Positions 1 through 12,710 of a DNA stretch of 64,000 bases are shown here, piece by piece. A model generated the notes under the pieces. It was not told the origin of the DNA and made no database searches. It saw only the letters and a program-made list of their open reading frames with translations. The stretch is from Torymus aiolomorphi (taxonomy: Eukaryota > Arthropoda > Insecta > Hymenoptera > Torymidae): contig CM070876.1 of the NCBI GenBank assembly GCA_036365515.1, positions 125,871,810 through 125,935,809 of the forward strand. Reading direction: 5' to 3'. Position numbers and translations under genes: made by a program. The stretch's first letter is position 1. Each line of letters opens with the position of its first letter.

Positions 1-267
1 TTTTTTTCTAAAATTTGACAAAATAACAAAGAAATTCCTTCTTGAATTTCAAATCGATCAAAAAACAAGCCGCACAGAATTTTTCGAAAATAGCCATTTT
101 TTGACAATTTTTCGAAATTCAGCAAGTGTAGCTGTCTCAATATTGGATATGGGGAGCTAATATTGGGGTTTTCTCACTTTTTTTATATGTACTTTCACAG
201 GAAAAATCAGCGAGGAAAACGATTGACCCCCTGCGACCGGTTATGACCGAAAAGTACAAGAACGACC
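1..267. mobile_element. Terminal fragment of a TIR DNA transposon
   Basis: From about 164 to 267 this matches, with substitutions and small gaps, the right end of the transposon at 10813-17691. Both share TATATGTACTTTCA, then a GAC/CCCC-rich stretch, then AAAGTAC and AGAACGACC, and both stop at a (TA)n tract. The rest of the element lies before the window. It is more diverged than the copy at 17.6 kb, so it is an older copy or a related subfamily. The final C of the terminal CCC is missing. Confidence 0.6.
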
Positions 268-284
268 TATATATATATATATAT

Positions 285-1382
285 TGTAACGGGGCTGGCG
301 TCGCACAATTATTCGCTTCTTCTAAGCGGATTTGCCGATGAACGGCGCAACAATGCATGGGGCGCGAGCACTTGCTCGTGCGAACCCTCGGCGAAATCTC
401 CTCCTTCTCGCCTGCGCGCCGTCGCTTACCGTCGGCTGCCTTCCTCGGCAGCCGTACCTGCCGGCGTTACAACGCGCGACTTCGCTGTCGCGCTCTCTCT
501 CTCGTGCGTGCTTACTCGGCTGCTCAGAAATGTGCGAGCACCGCGTACTCGCGCCCGCGGAGGCCGGTGGTATTCTATACCACCGCGCCACCTACTAGAA
601 AAAAGGATCCGGGACTACGCGTCAAATAATGCACGAACGCATGTGAAAGATGAAAGAAGTTTATTGCCCCTTCGGGCGTAAGGAATAATACACAAGCGGC
701 GCGTATCCTTTATACGCGCCGATACGGGTGGTGCGCCCGCGCTCTAGTTACGTGTGCGCGCGGTCGCACACATGCACTCGTCAAAGCGGCCCGCGTCGAC
801 GTTGGTCGATCGCCGCGCGCGATTGACACACGCGCGCGCGTCGGTGAGCCTCGCTCGCTCGCGCGGGAGTCACTCTCCGGACGCACGTCGCCCGCGGGGA
901 GAGCGCGCTAGCGCCTGGCTAGGACTTACCTCGCGAAGACTCGGCTGATGCAGGGAGTCAGGCCGAGCGGTGCTGGACGCCTCGTTCGTCGTATCTCTCT
1001 CTCTCTCTCGCTCCTTAGCTGGCAGTTCGGCGGTAGCAGAGTAGCGACCGGCGTCTCTCTCTCTCTCTCTGCCTCTCGGCTACGCTGCTGCGGCTCGCTC
1101 GCGCTCACTCACGGCACTCTCGCGTTCGTTGGTTCGCACTTTTCTCTCTCTCTCTCAGTGAGGGCTATTGCTCGCGGCGATGGCCGAAACGATACTGCCT
1201 GCCTGCTGCTTCGTCGGCACGCGCAAGCATCTCTCGGCCTTGCCCTTCGCGTAAGGTTGAGAGATGTTTACATTTTCCGTGTTTGCGCGTGCCGTCGCGG
1301 TGTGCTGAGACTCGCCTCGAGTCTCATCAGCGCACACCGATATACACACACATGCACGCACGCACACGAGCCATCCGTTACA
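285..1382. mobile_element. Solo LTR (TGTAAC...GTTACA), 1098 bp
   Basis: The block starts TGTAACGG and ends CCGTTACA, a perfect inverted terminal match of the kind that bounds LTRs. It sits inside an (AT)n tract with ATAT on each side, consistent with a 4-bp target duplication, although the repeat makes this ambiguous. It is much more GC-rich than its surroundings and contains several CT microsatellites. No gag, pol or primer-binding site follows on either side, so it is read as a solo LTR left by LTR-LTR recombination. The short open frames inside it have no recognisable domain and are not annotated. Orientation cannot be determined. Confidence 0.65.
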
Positions 1383-1413
1383 ATATATATATATATATAT
1401 ACATTTCTCGAAA

Positions 1414-1624
1414 GGGGTTTATAAAGCCCACTTTTTTATAGATAGGGGTTTATCGAGCCCGATTTTGATTATGCAGCCCGGGCTTCATAATATTTCTAAA
1501 TATAGGGGTTTATGCGGCTCGACCTAGAGTCTAGAACCCCAGGGCCCATTATTTCTGTAGTCACTTGCCATAGGGAACTCTGGGCTGTAGGTACTAATAT
1601 ACAGTCTTGGGCTACATAAACCCC
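1414..1624. mobile_element. Small palindromic MITE-like element
   Basis: The element starts GGGGTTTATAAAGCCC and ends GGGCTACATAAACCCC, which are imperfect inverted repeats. Internal GGGTTTAT and GGGCTC motifs recur. No coding capacity and no clear target duplication are visible. An internal stretch at 1536-1590 resembles 20600-20655. Confidence 0.5.
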
Positions 1625-1689
1625 GATAAGTGTATATATTGCATACATATATTATATATATATATAGAAGAAATCCCAGAATATTGTGT

Positions 1690-2400
1690 TATGTATATAT
1701 GGGAGCGTCCAGCAGAAACGGGCCGCCGAGCGCGCGCGGTGCCTTTTTTCGCGTAAAAGGCGCTCTGTTTAACTCGCTCATAATCGTATGCTGCGTTTTT
1801 GAAGAAAGAAACAAGGACCTATATCGATAGATTTTTTTCTGCTCTTTCCAATTGCGCCATTGTTTTTATTGCGAAACGCGTTCTTCCGGACGAAAACTCG
1901 AGTTGAATATTGAAAGCCATTTTTCTCAAAGTATATCATGTTTTTTTTCAAAATAAACTACACCATTGGAAAGTACAACTCTTAAGCTTCAAAATCCTAT
2001 CTTGAAGAAGTTGGAGAAATAAAGGGTTTAAAAGTAACAACATGAAAAATACAGCGCCGAGGGTCCGCGCGAGCCCCTCGCGCCCGTGCGTACGGCACGT
2101 TTAAGTGCACGCTCTATTCAATTCGCTAATAATCGTGTACCAAGTCTCTGAAAAAAGAACTAAGGACGTATATCGATAGATTTTTTTCTGCTCTTACCAA
2201 TGGTGCTATTATTTTTATTCCGAAATGCTTCCTTCTAGTTGAAAATTCCATTTGAATGTTTAAACTCTATTTTTTCAATAAAATATCAGTCTTTTCTTCA
2301 AAATGAATTATATTCTTCAAAAGTACAAGTCTTAAACTATAAAATATTATATTTTTAAGTTGAAACATGAAAAGTTCAAAAATAGTAAGATCAAAAAGAC
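1690..2400. repeat. Diverged tandem duplication, period about 350 bp
   Basis: Two successive units share the order: a GC-rich CGCGCG-type block, CTCGCTCATAATCGTA or ATTCGCTAATAATCGTG, TATCGATAGATTTTTTTC, and a run ending in AAAGTACAA. The ATCGATAG landmark occurs near 1825 and 2175. The units differ at many positions, so the duplication is old. No coding capacity was recognised. Confidence 0.6.
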
Positions 2401-2862
2401 AGCGGCTGCCCGAACTTTTTACGCTATGCTCAAGGGCGGATTAATACACGCGATGTGCTATTTCGCCCTTTCTTTTTTGTAAATATAAAATGTTTTGTAA
2501 GTTACAATGCCAATGTGTGGACATAATTTTGTGGATCTAGTTGTAACAGTTAGTATAATATTACAATGAACTTTGTTCATTTATATAACAAAATTTGAAA
2601 AACATAATATATTAAACATAAAAATATCCATGAACGCACTGAAAGCAGTGTAACAGAAATTTAAAATAACCTTATAGATTGTTTAATCTGGCATAACAAT
2701 ATTACCTTTTCCTTTAAATTCTAATTTTTTTACATTTTTTTGATTTTATAAGAATTGTCCTTTTTGCGACATCCGCTTCTTTCTTTGTTTGAGTTTTAGA
2801 TTGTTTAATCTGGCTTAACGATATTATCTTTTCCTTTAAATTCTAATTTTCTTACATTTTTA
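2401..2862. repeat. AT-rich stretch with a short direct repeat
   Basis: No gene is seen. A segment of about 70 bp at 2672-2743, beginning AGATTGTTTAATCTGG, is repeated at about 2793-2863 with few changes. Nothing else is recognisable. Confidence 0.5.
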
Positions 2863-2863
2863 A

Positions 2864-2866
2864 AGT

Positions 2867-2925
<59 letters not shown>
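2864..2925. repeat. (TA)n microsatellite
   Basis: A near-perfect alternating TA run of about 58 bp. Confidence 0.95.
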
Positions 2926-2927
<2 letters not shown>

Positions 2928-2984
2928 GTGGTGTAATGCATTTTGAAAAAAAAAATTGTATACTTTGAGACAAAAAAAGACCCT

Positions 2985-5900
2985 CCCCTCCCTTTCTCCA
3001 CCTGCCGCTCTCTCGCCCTCTCCCTCTCGTCCTCTCTTTCCCTCCCCTCTCTATCTCACTCTCTCCCTCTCTCTCTCTCTCTCTCAACATCCGTCAAACT
3101 GAGTACCAAAAACATTAATGAGGGCTTCAATATTTTTTTAAAACAATCAACACGTTTTTTAAAAGCTAATTTTTTAAGTACGTTCTCTCACAACACAATT
3201 TCTCTAGTCCTTTTAATTCTTCTAGTCTCGTCTATTCAATAAGCACTTTTTACAAATGGGAATAATTTTTTTCATGACTGTACAAATAATAATATTGTTA
3301 ATATAAAACTTTCTACGAAAGTATAAAATGAGGCAAGTATAGACGTTTTTTCTACATAATCTATAAAAAAAAACTACCCAATTTGACTAGACCTTCTATT
3401 TATTCGAATCTCATCTATTCAATAAGCACTCTCTGCAAATGGTAATCATTTTTTTCATGATTGTACAAATAACAATAATATTGTTAATATAAAACTTTCT
3501 GCAAAAGTATAAAATAACGCAAGTATAGACGTTTTTTCTGTATAATATCTATAAAATAATAATATTTATGATTTTGTAAAAGAAATCAAATAAATACCAG
3601 TGAAAAAGTCTCTTATTTCTTTGACTCATTGTATGCTGAACAAATTATATGTAAGTAAGTACATTCAAATTGTTCACTGCAAATCAAACAAACGAAAGTT
3701 GTGAAATCAATTATCAATAGACAAGTAATGCAAATAACTCTCGAAAACTACTGTATGACTGTTCTCAGAAATTTATTCAAATTTGTTAATCTTTCTATAC
3801 AAATTAAACACAAGAAAGTACTGAAATAATATAAAACTTTCTACGAAAGTATAAAATAAGGCAAGTATAGACGTTTTTTCTGTATAAATCTATAAAATAA
3901 TAATATTTATGAATTTTTAAAAGAAATCAAATAAATACCAGTCAAAAAGTCTTTCACTTCTTTGAGTCATCGTATGCTGAACAAATTATATGTAAGCATT
4001 CAAATTGTTTACTGCAAATCAAACAAACGAAAGTTGTGAAATCAATTATCGATAGTCATGTAATGCAAACATCTCTCGGAAACAACTGTATGACTGTTTT
4101 GAGAAATGTATTCAAATTTGTTCATCCTTCTATACAAATTAAACACAAGAAAGTATTGAAATCAATTTATTGTAGTCAAGTACCCATGAGATAACTTGAC
4201 TGACATAATAGAACTTTTCGTACCTTGCGTGTAAAATTAGATTTTATGCCCACGTTGTAACTTCAGAAATATTCAGCCAGTGGGCATAAAGTATTACTTA
4301 AGGCCGAAGAGGTGCAATAGCTCACATACTCCTATACAAAACCTTATAGAACCTACGCACTTTACGCCCGTGTACGTGAAAATTATTTTATGACTATTAT
4401 GCTTTCTTTTCATTTCTAAAATTCATAAGAATTTTTTCAGATATTTACGAAAAGTCAAAATTTTGAACTTTCTATAGTTCTATAATATTACGCATCTTGG
4501 GAGGACAAGAGAAGTCTAGAGCTGCTCTAGCAGGGGTAGTTCTCCAATCTCCCACATATACTTGGCGGGCCCGACGGGTTGCAGTTCAAGGTGTAGACAT
4601 ATGATCATTTTCATATATAAAGATCAGATAAAATGTATAAATGGGTTGCATTTACATATTAAATACTGATCCATGGATGTATCACTCTGTTTTTAAATAG
4701 AAATTGCAAACCCGCGTGAAAATATCATATGAGATCTCATATATGTGAATATCGGACATCAGATCTCATATGAGATTTCATATGAGATCATCCCATAATA
4801 TATAAAATTGCAGATAACATTATATATTATATGATTTCATATGAGATCTGATGGCTGAAATACTCACATGAGATCTTACATGATATTTACACGCCGGAAA
4901 AGGATAAAAAATAGGTGGCTTATAAAATGGTTAGTAAAATCTAAAGCACTTTTGAGTAGATTTGTTAGTACAATTTATATGCATTTTTATTTCATTCCTG
5001 TTTAAAAACAACGGACACAAGGAAAAATATTTTGAGTAATGTAAGTAAATCATGAGATTCTGCACATATGTAGGGATAATATATTTGAAAAGTATCAATT
5101 AAAAATTAGAGTCATTGTAATTATTTATTAAATATAGTGGACTTATACGTATAAACATTTTTAATGAATTTATGCAAAAATTTAGATTTCTATATTTACA
5201 AAGCCCACCGGTAAACTGCAAACCGTCGGGCCCGCCAAGTATGTGTGGGAGATTGGAGAACCACCCCTGCTAGAGCAGCTCTAGACTTCTCTTGTCCTCC
5301 CAAGATGCATAATATTATAGAACTATAGAAAGTTCAAAATTTTGACTTTCCGTAAATATCTGAAAAAATTCTTATGAATTTTAGAAATGAAAAGAAAGCA
5401 TAATAGTCATAAAATAATTTTCACCTACACGGGCGTAAAGTGCGTAGGTTCTATAAGGTTTTGTATAGGAGTATGTGAGCTATTGCACCTCTTAGGCGTT
5501 AAGTAATACTTTATGCCCACTGGCTGAATATTTTTGAAGTTACAACGTGGGCATAAAATCTAATTTTACACGCAAGGTATGAAAAGTTCTATTATGTCAG
5601 TCAAGTTATCTTATGGGTACTTGACTACAATAAATTGATTTCAGTACTTTCTTGTGTTTAATTTGTATAGAAGGATGAACAAATTTGAATACATTTCTCA
5701 AAACAGTCATACAGTTGTTTCCGAGAGATGTTTGCATTACATGACTATCGATAATTGATTTCACAACTTTTGTTTGTTTGATTTGCAGTAAACAATTTGA
5801 ATGCTTACATATAATTTGTTCAGCATACGATGACTCAAAGAAGTGAAAGACTTTTTGACTGGTATTTATTTGATTTCTTTTAAAAAATCATAAATATTAT

Positions 5901-6842
5901 TATTTTATAGATTTATACAGAAAAAACGTCTATATTTGCCTTATTTTATACTTTCGTAGAAAGTTTTATATTATTTCAGTACTTTCTTGTGTTTAATTTG
6001 TATAGAAAGATGAACAAATTTGAATACATTTCTGAGAACATGTTCTCATACTGCAGTCATACAGTAGTTTCCGAGAGTTATTTGCATTACTTGACTATTG
6101 ATAATTGATTTCACAACTTTCGCTTGTTTGATTTGCAGTGAACAATTTGAATGTACTTACTTACATATAATTTGTTCAGCATACAATGAGTCAAAGAAGT
6201 AAATGACTTTTTCACTGGTATTTATTTGACTTCTTTTACAAAATCATAAATATTATTATTTTATAGCTAGATATTATACAGAAAAAACGTCTATACTTGC
6301 CTTATTTTATACTTTCGCAGAAAGTTTTATATTAACAATATTATTATTATTTGTACAATCATGAAAAAAATGATTACCATTTGTAGAGAGTGCTTATTGA
6401 ATAGATGAGATTCGAATAAATAAAAGGTCTAGACAAATTGGGTTGTTATTTTATAGATTATGTAGAAAAAACGTCTATACTTGCCTCATTTTATACTTTC
6501 GTAGAAAGTTTTATATTAACAATATTATTATTTGTACAGTCATGAAAAAAATTATTCCCATTTGTAAAAAGTGCTTATTGAATAGACGAGACTAGAAGAA
6601 TTAAAAGGACTAGAGAAATTGTGTTGTTAGAGAACGTACTTAAAAAATTAGCTTTTAAAAAACGTGTTGATTGTTTTAAAAAAATATTGAAGCCCTCATT
6701 AATGTTTGGTACTCAGTTTGACGGATGTTGAGAGAGAGAGGGAGAGAGGGAGATAGAGAGGGGAGGGAAAGAGAGGAAGAGAGGGAGAGGGCGAGAGAGC
6801 GACAGGTGGAGAAAGGGAGGGAGAGGGAGGATGAGAGAGAGA
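2985..6842. mobile_element. Large foldback element with 1.6-kb inverted arms
   Basis: The left arm (about 2985-4586) is repeated in reverse complement as the right arm (about 5213-6842). Landmarks pair through the whole length. CTCTCCCTTT-type pyrimidine tracts at 2990-3087 mirror purine tracts at 6727-6835. AACATCCGTCAAACTGAG at 3088 mirrors CTCAGTTTGACGGATGTT at 6715. GGGCCCGACGGGTTGCAG at 4566 mirrors CTGCAAACCGTCGGGCCC at 5215. Arm similarity is high by eye. Each arm also holds a direct duplication of about 340 bp (3490-3830 and 3832-4165 on the left). The 0.6-kb spacer has no ORF. Open frames in the arms are low-complexity or antisense and carry no domain. It resembles foldback-type transposons or an inverted duplication. 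Confidence 0.85.
4591..5212. other. Spacer (loop) of the foldback element
   Basis: Unique AT-rich DNA between the two arms. It contains clustered self-complementary motifs of the type CATATGAGATCTCATATA (4727-4890). No ORF longer than background is present. Confidence 0.7.
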
Positions 6843-7749
6843 CTAATACTTGCCTTAGTTTAAACTTTGGTAAAATGTTTTTTGAGATTGATTTCACAAC
6901 TTTTTAAGAGAAAATAATAATTAGATTGCGTGATAACGTTATGAGAGTTCATTAAGGTATATTTTTAATATCATTATTAAATATGGGTCTAAAGTTTGCA
7001 TCGTTGGAATGCAACGAAATAATTTTTTACGATTAATTAAAGTTATTAAACAATGGAAATTTTATCTAAACCTCTGTTTTAAAGTTAATTTATACTATAA
7101 AACACTAAATCTACACGCAAAATTAATATTATTTAATATAAACGTGAAGCAAAATGAATTACTTTTTTTATTTCGTTACACTTTAACGTTGCAAACTTCA
7201 GACCCATTATTAAATGGTAGTACTGTTATTCACAAAAGTTTTAAATTAGTTTTTACTTTTGTAAAAAAATTTTTTAGAGATCGAGATTTCACAACTTTTT
7301 AATTAAGCGTAAAAGTACATTATAAATAATGTTTGCTAAGTATAAAACTACATGGAATAGTAACCAAACTTATTCTTGCCTATAAGTTTTTACTTTTGTA
7401 AACAAATTTTTTAGAGAGATTTCACAACTTTTTAAGAGTAAAAGTACATTATAAATAATGTTTGTTAAGTATAGAACTACACTTTAATTGATTTCACAAC
7501 TTTTTTGGGTTTGACTTTCAGTATCGGCGTGAAAGAAATTTAGTTCGACTTTAGAACGCAAAAATTTATTATTGATTTGTAGAATTCCTTTTCATAAAAT
7601 AAAACGTAAATAATTTTTTAGGATATTGTATAGGTTTCGGAAAATAATTCCTATGGTTTCCGAAAAAATTCTTATCGTTTGTAAAAGTTTCTGTAAAGTG
7701 ATTGTAAAGGTTTTGGAAAAGAATTTCTCGTTGCTTGCAAAATTTTTTT
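6843..7749. repeat. AT-rich region with a tandem repeat near 7.25-7.48 kb
   Basis: The segment at about 7248-7350 (TTTTTACTTTTGTAAA, GATTTCACAACTTTTT, AAAAGTACATTATAAATAAT) is repeated at 7386-7475. Short phrases such as GATTTCACAACTTTT also occur in the neighbouring foldback arms, so this may be a decayed extension of that repeat family. No gene is supported. Confidence 0.5.
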
Positions 7750-7960
7750 TTGCCTAGCGGGCCGAAAGTACCACTTTGGCTCTCGGCGCCCGATCGCGAA
7801 GGTTGTATTTTCAACCTCGCTAGGCAAAATATAGTATACGCTCCACGGAAGTAAAATTGGCCAGCCCAGAGCTCGTGTTTGCCTTCGGCTCGGGTGGCAA
7901 TTTACACGAGCTGTGGACTGTCCAAGTTTTTTCCTCCCTTGGTGCGTAATATACTATTAA
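7750..7960. mobile_element. Short double-palindrome element, copy 1
   Basis: It contains a first palindrome (TTTGCCTAGCGGGC ... CTCGCTAGGCAAA), then a second one bounded by AGTATACGCTCCACGG and CCTTGGTGCGTAATATACT. A second copy lies at 51914-52131 with the same order and the shared inner phrase ACACGAGCTGTGGACTGTCC. It is non-coding. It is read as a MITE-like or other non-autonomous repeat. Confidence 0.65.
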
Positions 7961-9277
7961 AGGATTGTAGAAGTTTTGTAAAATAATTTATTAAAGGATT
8001 TTTTAAAAGATGTAGTGATGGACCATTTTCGGAGATATTTTGTAGAGAAAATATAATAATGAATAATTTACAGAAATGATTTGTTATTGGAAGTACGACT
8101 TCAATTTAATGAGTAATATTACAGATAAGAAAAATGATTTTTGTAAGAAAAAGAAAACATTTTCATAGCAAATACATACAAAAAAATATTGTAAAGAGAT
8201 AATTTAAATAGCAAAAATCAGTTTTGTGAGAAATAGAAAATGTTTTTTAGGAATTATAGAAAATAGTTTAAAAAATATTTTTTAAAAGTGTTTATTATAT
8301 AATTGTTTCAAAAAGCATTTAAGCTTCCGTCAAGTTCTTTGTAGAGAGTTGGACAGTTGTTGAGAGCAAGATTGTTTGGATAAAAACATTAAACTTATAT
8401 TAGTATTTCAACAGAGAATTTGAAGTTGTTAAAAAAGATAACAATAATATATTTTTTCTTTGTAGCTATTGCAAGGAATAAAAAACAAAAGTACAAGTTA
8501 TCAGAATTACAATTCAAATCTCTGTATCACCAGCTGATTCTCTTGCTTTTATAAAACTCGAAGCTCAAAGTTGGCTGAAAAGTTGAGCTCGCATGTCAAC
8601 TGCCATTTCCATAGCAGCAGGCGGTACAAAGTTTTTTAAAAACTACTCTTTCGCATCTATTTCTCTGAAGTCACCTAATCCTCTAGCCTAAAAATGCGAA
8701 GCTGAAAGTTTGCCAAGTTAACTACCATTATGTAACAGCACCTGATACCAAGTTTTTTCACAAAACACTCTTATGCATCCATTTGCTCTTGTTTTTTGAC
8801 AAATTATTATTACATTATTAAATTTGTGTTAAAATTTACCTCTAGCCTTCTATTGCACATTCTAAAGCTGGAATTCGTTTCATTATTTTCACACATTTCT
8901 TTTTCATAATATTTTTTTTTCATCATACACATAATCTTGTAAAATTAAAAACACAACCAGTTGATGAATTAAACATTATTATTATCTGAATCTTGTATAA
9001 AAAAATATGTACTAAAAACTTCTCTGAAACATTTTGACATCTCCTACCATGAGAAAATCATAAAATAGATTACTGAGCACTTTCATTCCTTGAAATTTTC
9101 GCAATAAAACATCATTTTTGCTCTTTTCAGTACTTCCATGTTCATTAGACATAATCTTTTCATTGGCACTTGAATAAATATGTACAACAGCATAGCACTG
9201 ATATCGACTAAGTTTTTTAAAGATTACAGATGCTTTTTAAATCAAGGCTCAGACCACAATATTTCAAATAGGCATCA
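7961..9277. other. AT-rich, nothing recognised
   Basis: No long ORF, tRNA-like sequence or clear repeat was recognised. Composition is AT-rich, like the other unassigned stretches. Confidence 0.5.
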
Positions 9278-9720
9278 TAAATTATATTGTATATTTATAA
9301 TCCTCACGTGTCACTCAGCAATATTTTCTTCTATGCCAAAGCTTATTATGAAGTGTATGAATCTCATAACGCGTAATTATTTATTAATACACACTTGAGC
9401 TATTTTCAAAACATTTGAAACTGATTTTTAATAGAAGTTTTAAGAATTGATTATAAACACTTCACGTAACACATCATACCAGTACAATATTTTATTTATT
9501 ATTAGACAAAACTCTGAAAATTATATTGTATATTTATAACATCGCGTGTCACTCAGTAATATTTTCTTCTACGCAAAATCTTATTATGAAGTTTATGAAC
9601 CTCGTAACACATAATTATTTATTAATACACACATGTTCTATTCTCAAAACATTTCAAACTGATTTTAAGTACAAGTTTTAAAATTTGATATAACACTTCG
9701 TGCAACACATTTTACCTGTA
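9278..9720. repeat. Tandem duplication, period about 245 bp
   Basis: 9278-9485 is repeated with roughly 80-85% similarity by eye at 9521-9720. Shared landmarks are ATTGTATATTTATAA, GTGTCACTCAG, AATATTTTCTTCTA, ATTATTTATTAATACACAC and AACTGATTTT. No coding function is seen. Confidence 0.65.
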
Positions 9721-10344
9721 TTTTATTTACTAGATAGATGAACTATGAAAATCACAATTTCTTTTTCCTATTTTTTAAAAACTTACTTCAAAACATAATA
9801 CTTTTTTCGTACTTTGAATCCAATACTGTCTAAATAAACATCTTAGTTGTTGTTTGTGTTATGTGTTATTCATTGAAAGCAATGAAACTGTCATTTTCTT
9901 CATGGACATTCAAGTCCTCTATTCGTCCTGTCAAATACGAAGACAAATTTTTAATATTCTTCCAAAATTATATCTCATGAAAAATTTTCATGTTGAGAAT
10001 ACATAGATACACCTTGAAAAATATTGTATTGTAAATAGTATTTGCCTGCTCTTCCGTAGGCTAATATTGGTTTTGTTTTTCTTTCTTGAGTTAGTACTAT
10101 ATTCTTACTATCTTCTTTAATATAATTCAATTCTTAAACGTCTGTTCTTGTATTAAAATAACTTTTTCTTTCCATTAATAACAAAATAACCAGCAGGGCG
10201 CTCGTTCATTTTTGCTAATTCAAAATTAGATTTTTCAGACAGTACACAATTAGAACTCCTCAACATTATTGGCTATATTACATATTCAAAATAGAATGAA
10301 TAAGGCTTTCAGCATTTGTCTACATTGTACAACCATCCAAGTTA
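9721..10344. other. AT-rich, nothing recognised
   Basis: No gene, tRNA-like structure or strong repeat was recognised. Confidence 0.5.
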
Positions 10345-10660
10345 ATTCAAAATCGAATTTCAATGACTGTAAACAAATCTTGTATAATCTGTAAATATAA
10401 AAAAAATTCACACAAGTATCAATTTTTTTAAAATGATTGTAGCCATTTAACATTTTGCTGTTCAATACTTATCTAATAAAATCCCCGTTGATTGATATAT
10501 GAATAGATGAATTCTTCTACCACCAATTGACTACTTGAGATCTTTGAATATATATTAATTAACTAATTTTAATTTTAAAGTAACTCACGACGATATGATA
10601 ACATTTGTAACATCTGCGTATGTATATAAGATGTGTAAGGTTAGGGCGTCGTCACCCAGG
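10345..10660. repeat. Left member of a direct repeat flanking the 10.8-17.7 kb transposon
   Basis: Ordered landmarks recur at 17735-18020: TTGTATAAT with TCTGTAAA, AAGTATCA followed by a T run, CATTTAACATTT, CTTATCTAATAAA, TTGATTGATA, AATTCTTCT, TTGACT, GATCTTT and GTAAGGTTAG. The copies have diverged to roughly 65-75%. The transposon therefore sits between two old tandem copies of a unit of about 300 bp. Confidence 0.55.
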
Positions 10661-10690
10661 CACGGGAATATATATGTATATAAGACATTG

Positions 10691-11844
<1,154 letters not shown>

Positions 11845-12710
11845 ATGCGTGTTGGACAAAATATTTAAAATACTTAAAATGATAAATAATATCATTTCAC
11901 TACGATATTATTGACGATATTATTTATCGCTAAATATAGATCTACTAACTGATCTACTACGATTGTTCGGAATTGAAATATCCAAAGTGCCCGCTAGATG
12001 GCAAGCGTCCGATGCGCTCCCACTATGAAAAACATCACCCAGCGGGCTTAAATAGAGTCCTGCGGCGCCTAGTCGCTACGTGCTTTATGCACAATCCTTT
12101 TACCTTACCACTTTCCCTTTTACCTATACAATGCCTTATTGCCTGTTTACTCGTACGCATAAGCGTTCATACCTTTTTCTGCAATCAACTTTCACTTTCG
12201 AGTAGAGTTGGTTGCATAGACTCTTGAAGTCTAATTTTCCCGTTTATTTCTTCTCGCTGACAAACCCTAATAATATAAACTCACGTTTACGTTCAATCGT
12301 ATACAACGATATTATTTATCATTTTAAGTATTTCAAGTACTTTGTGCAAAACGTATGGCTTGTCGCATGCGCGCACCGGTTGCGCTTCTCGCATACCTAG
12401 TATAGACATGGTCTTAAATGCAGGTTTTCTATAGTTTTACGTGCGTTATAAGTATAAGCTCAGGTTAAATGAATCCATTTTTCTGTGCGAGACACCTGTG
12501 AACCCGTCATCCGTTACACGACACACGGCACGGAATGTCCTTAAACAATGAGTACAAGTTACAATAAAAAATGAAATGAATATTTCTAAGTAGAATTGTG
12601 AAGGTAGTTGAGCAGAACTATTACCAAGTATATCAGTATTGGTTCGGTTGAGTTTTATAAATTGTATAATTGTGTTTTGTAAGTGCTATCTTCTCAGGAA
12701 TTGAAAGAAA

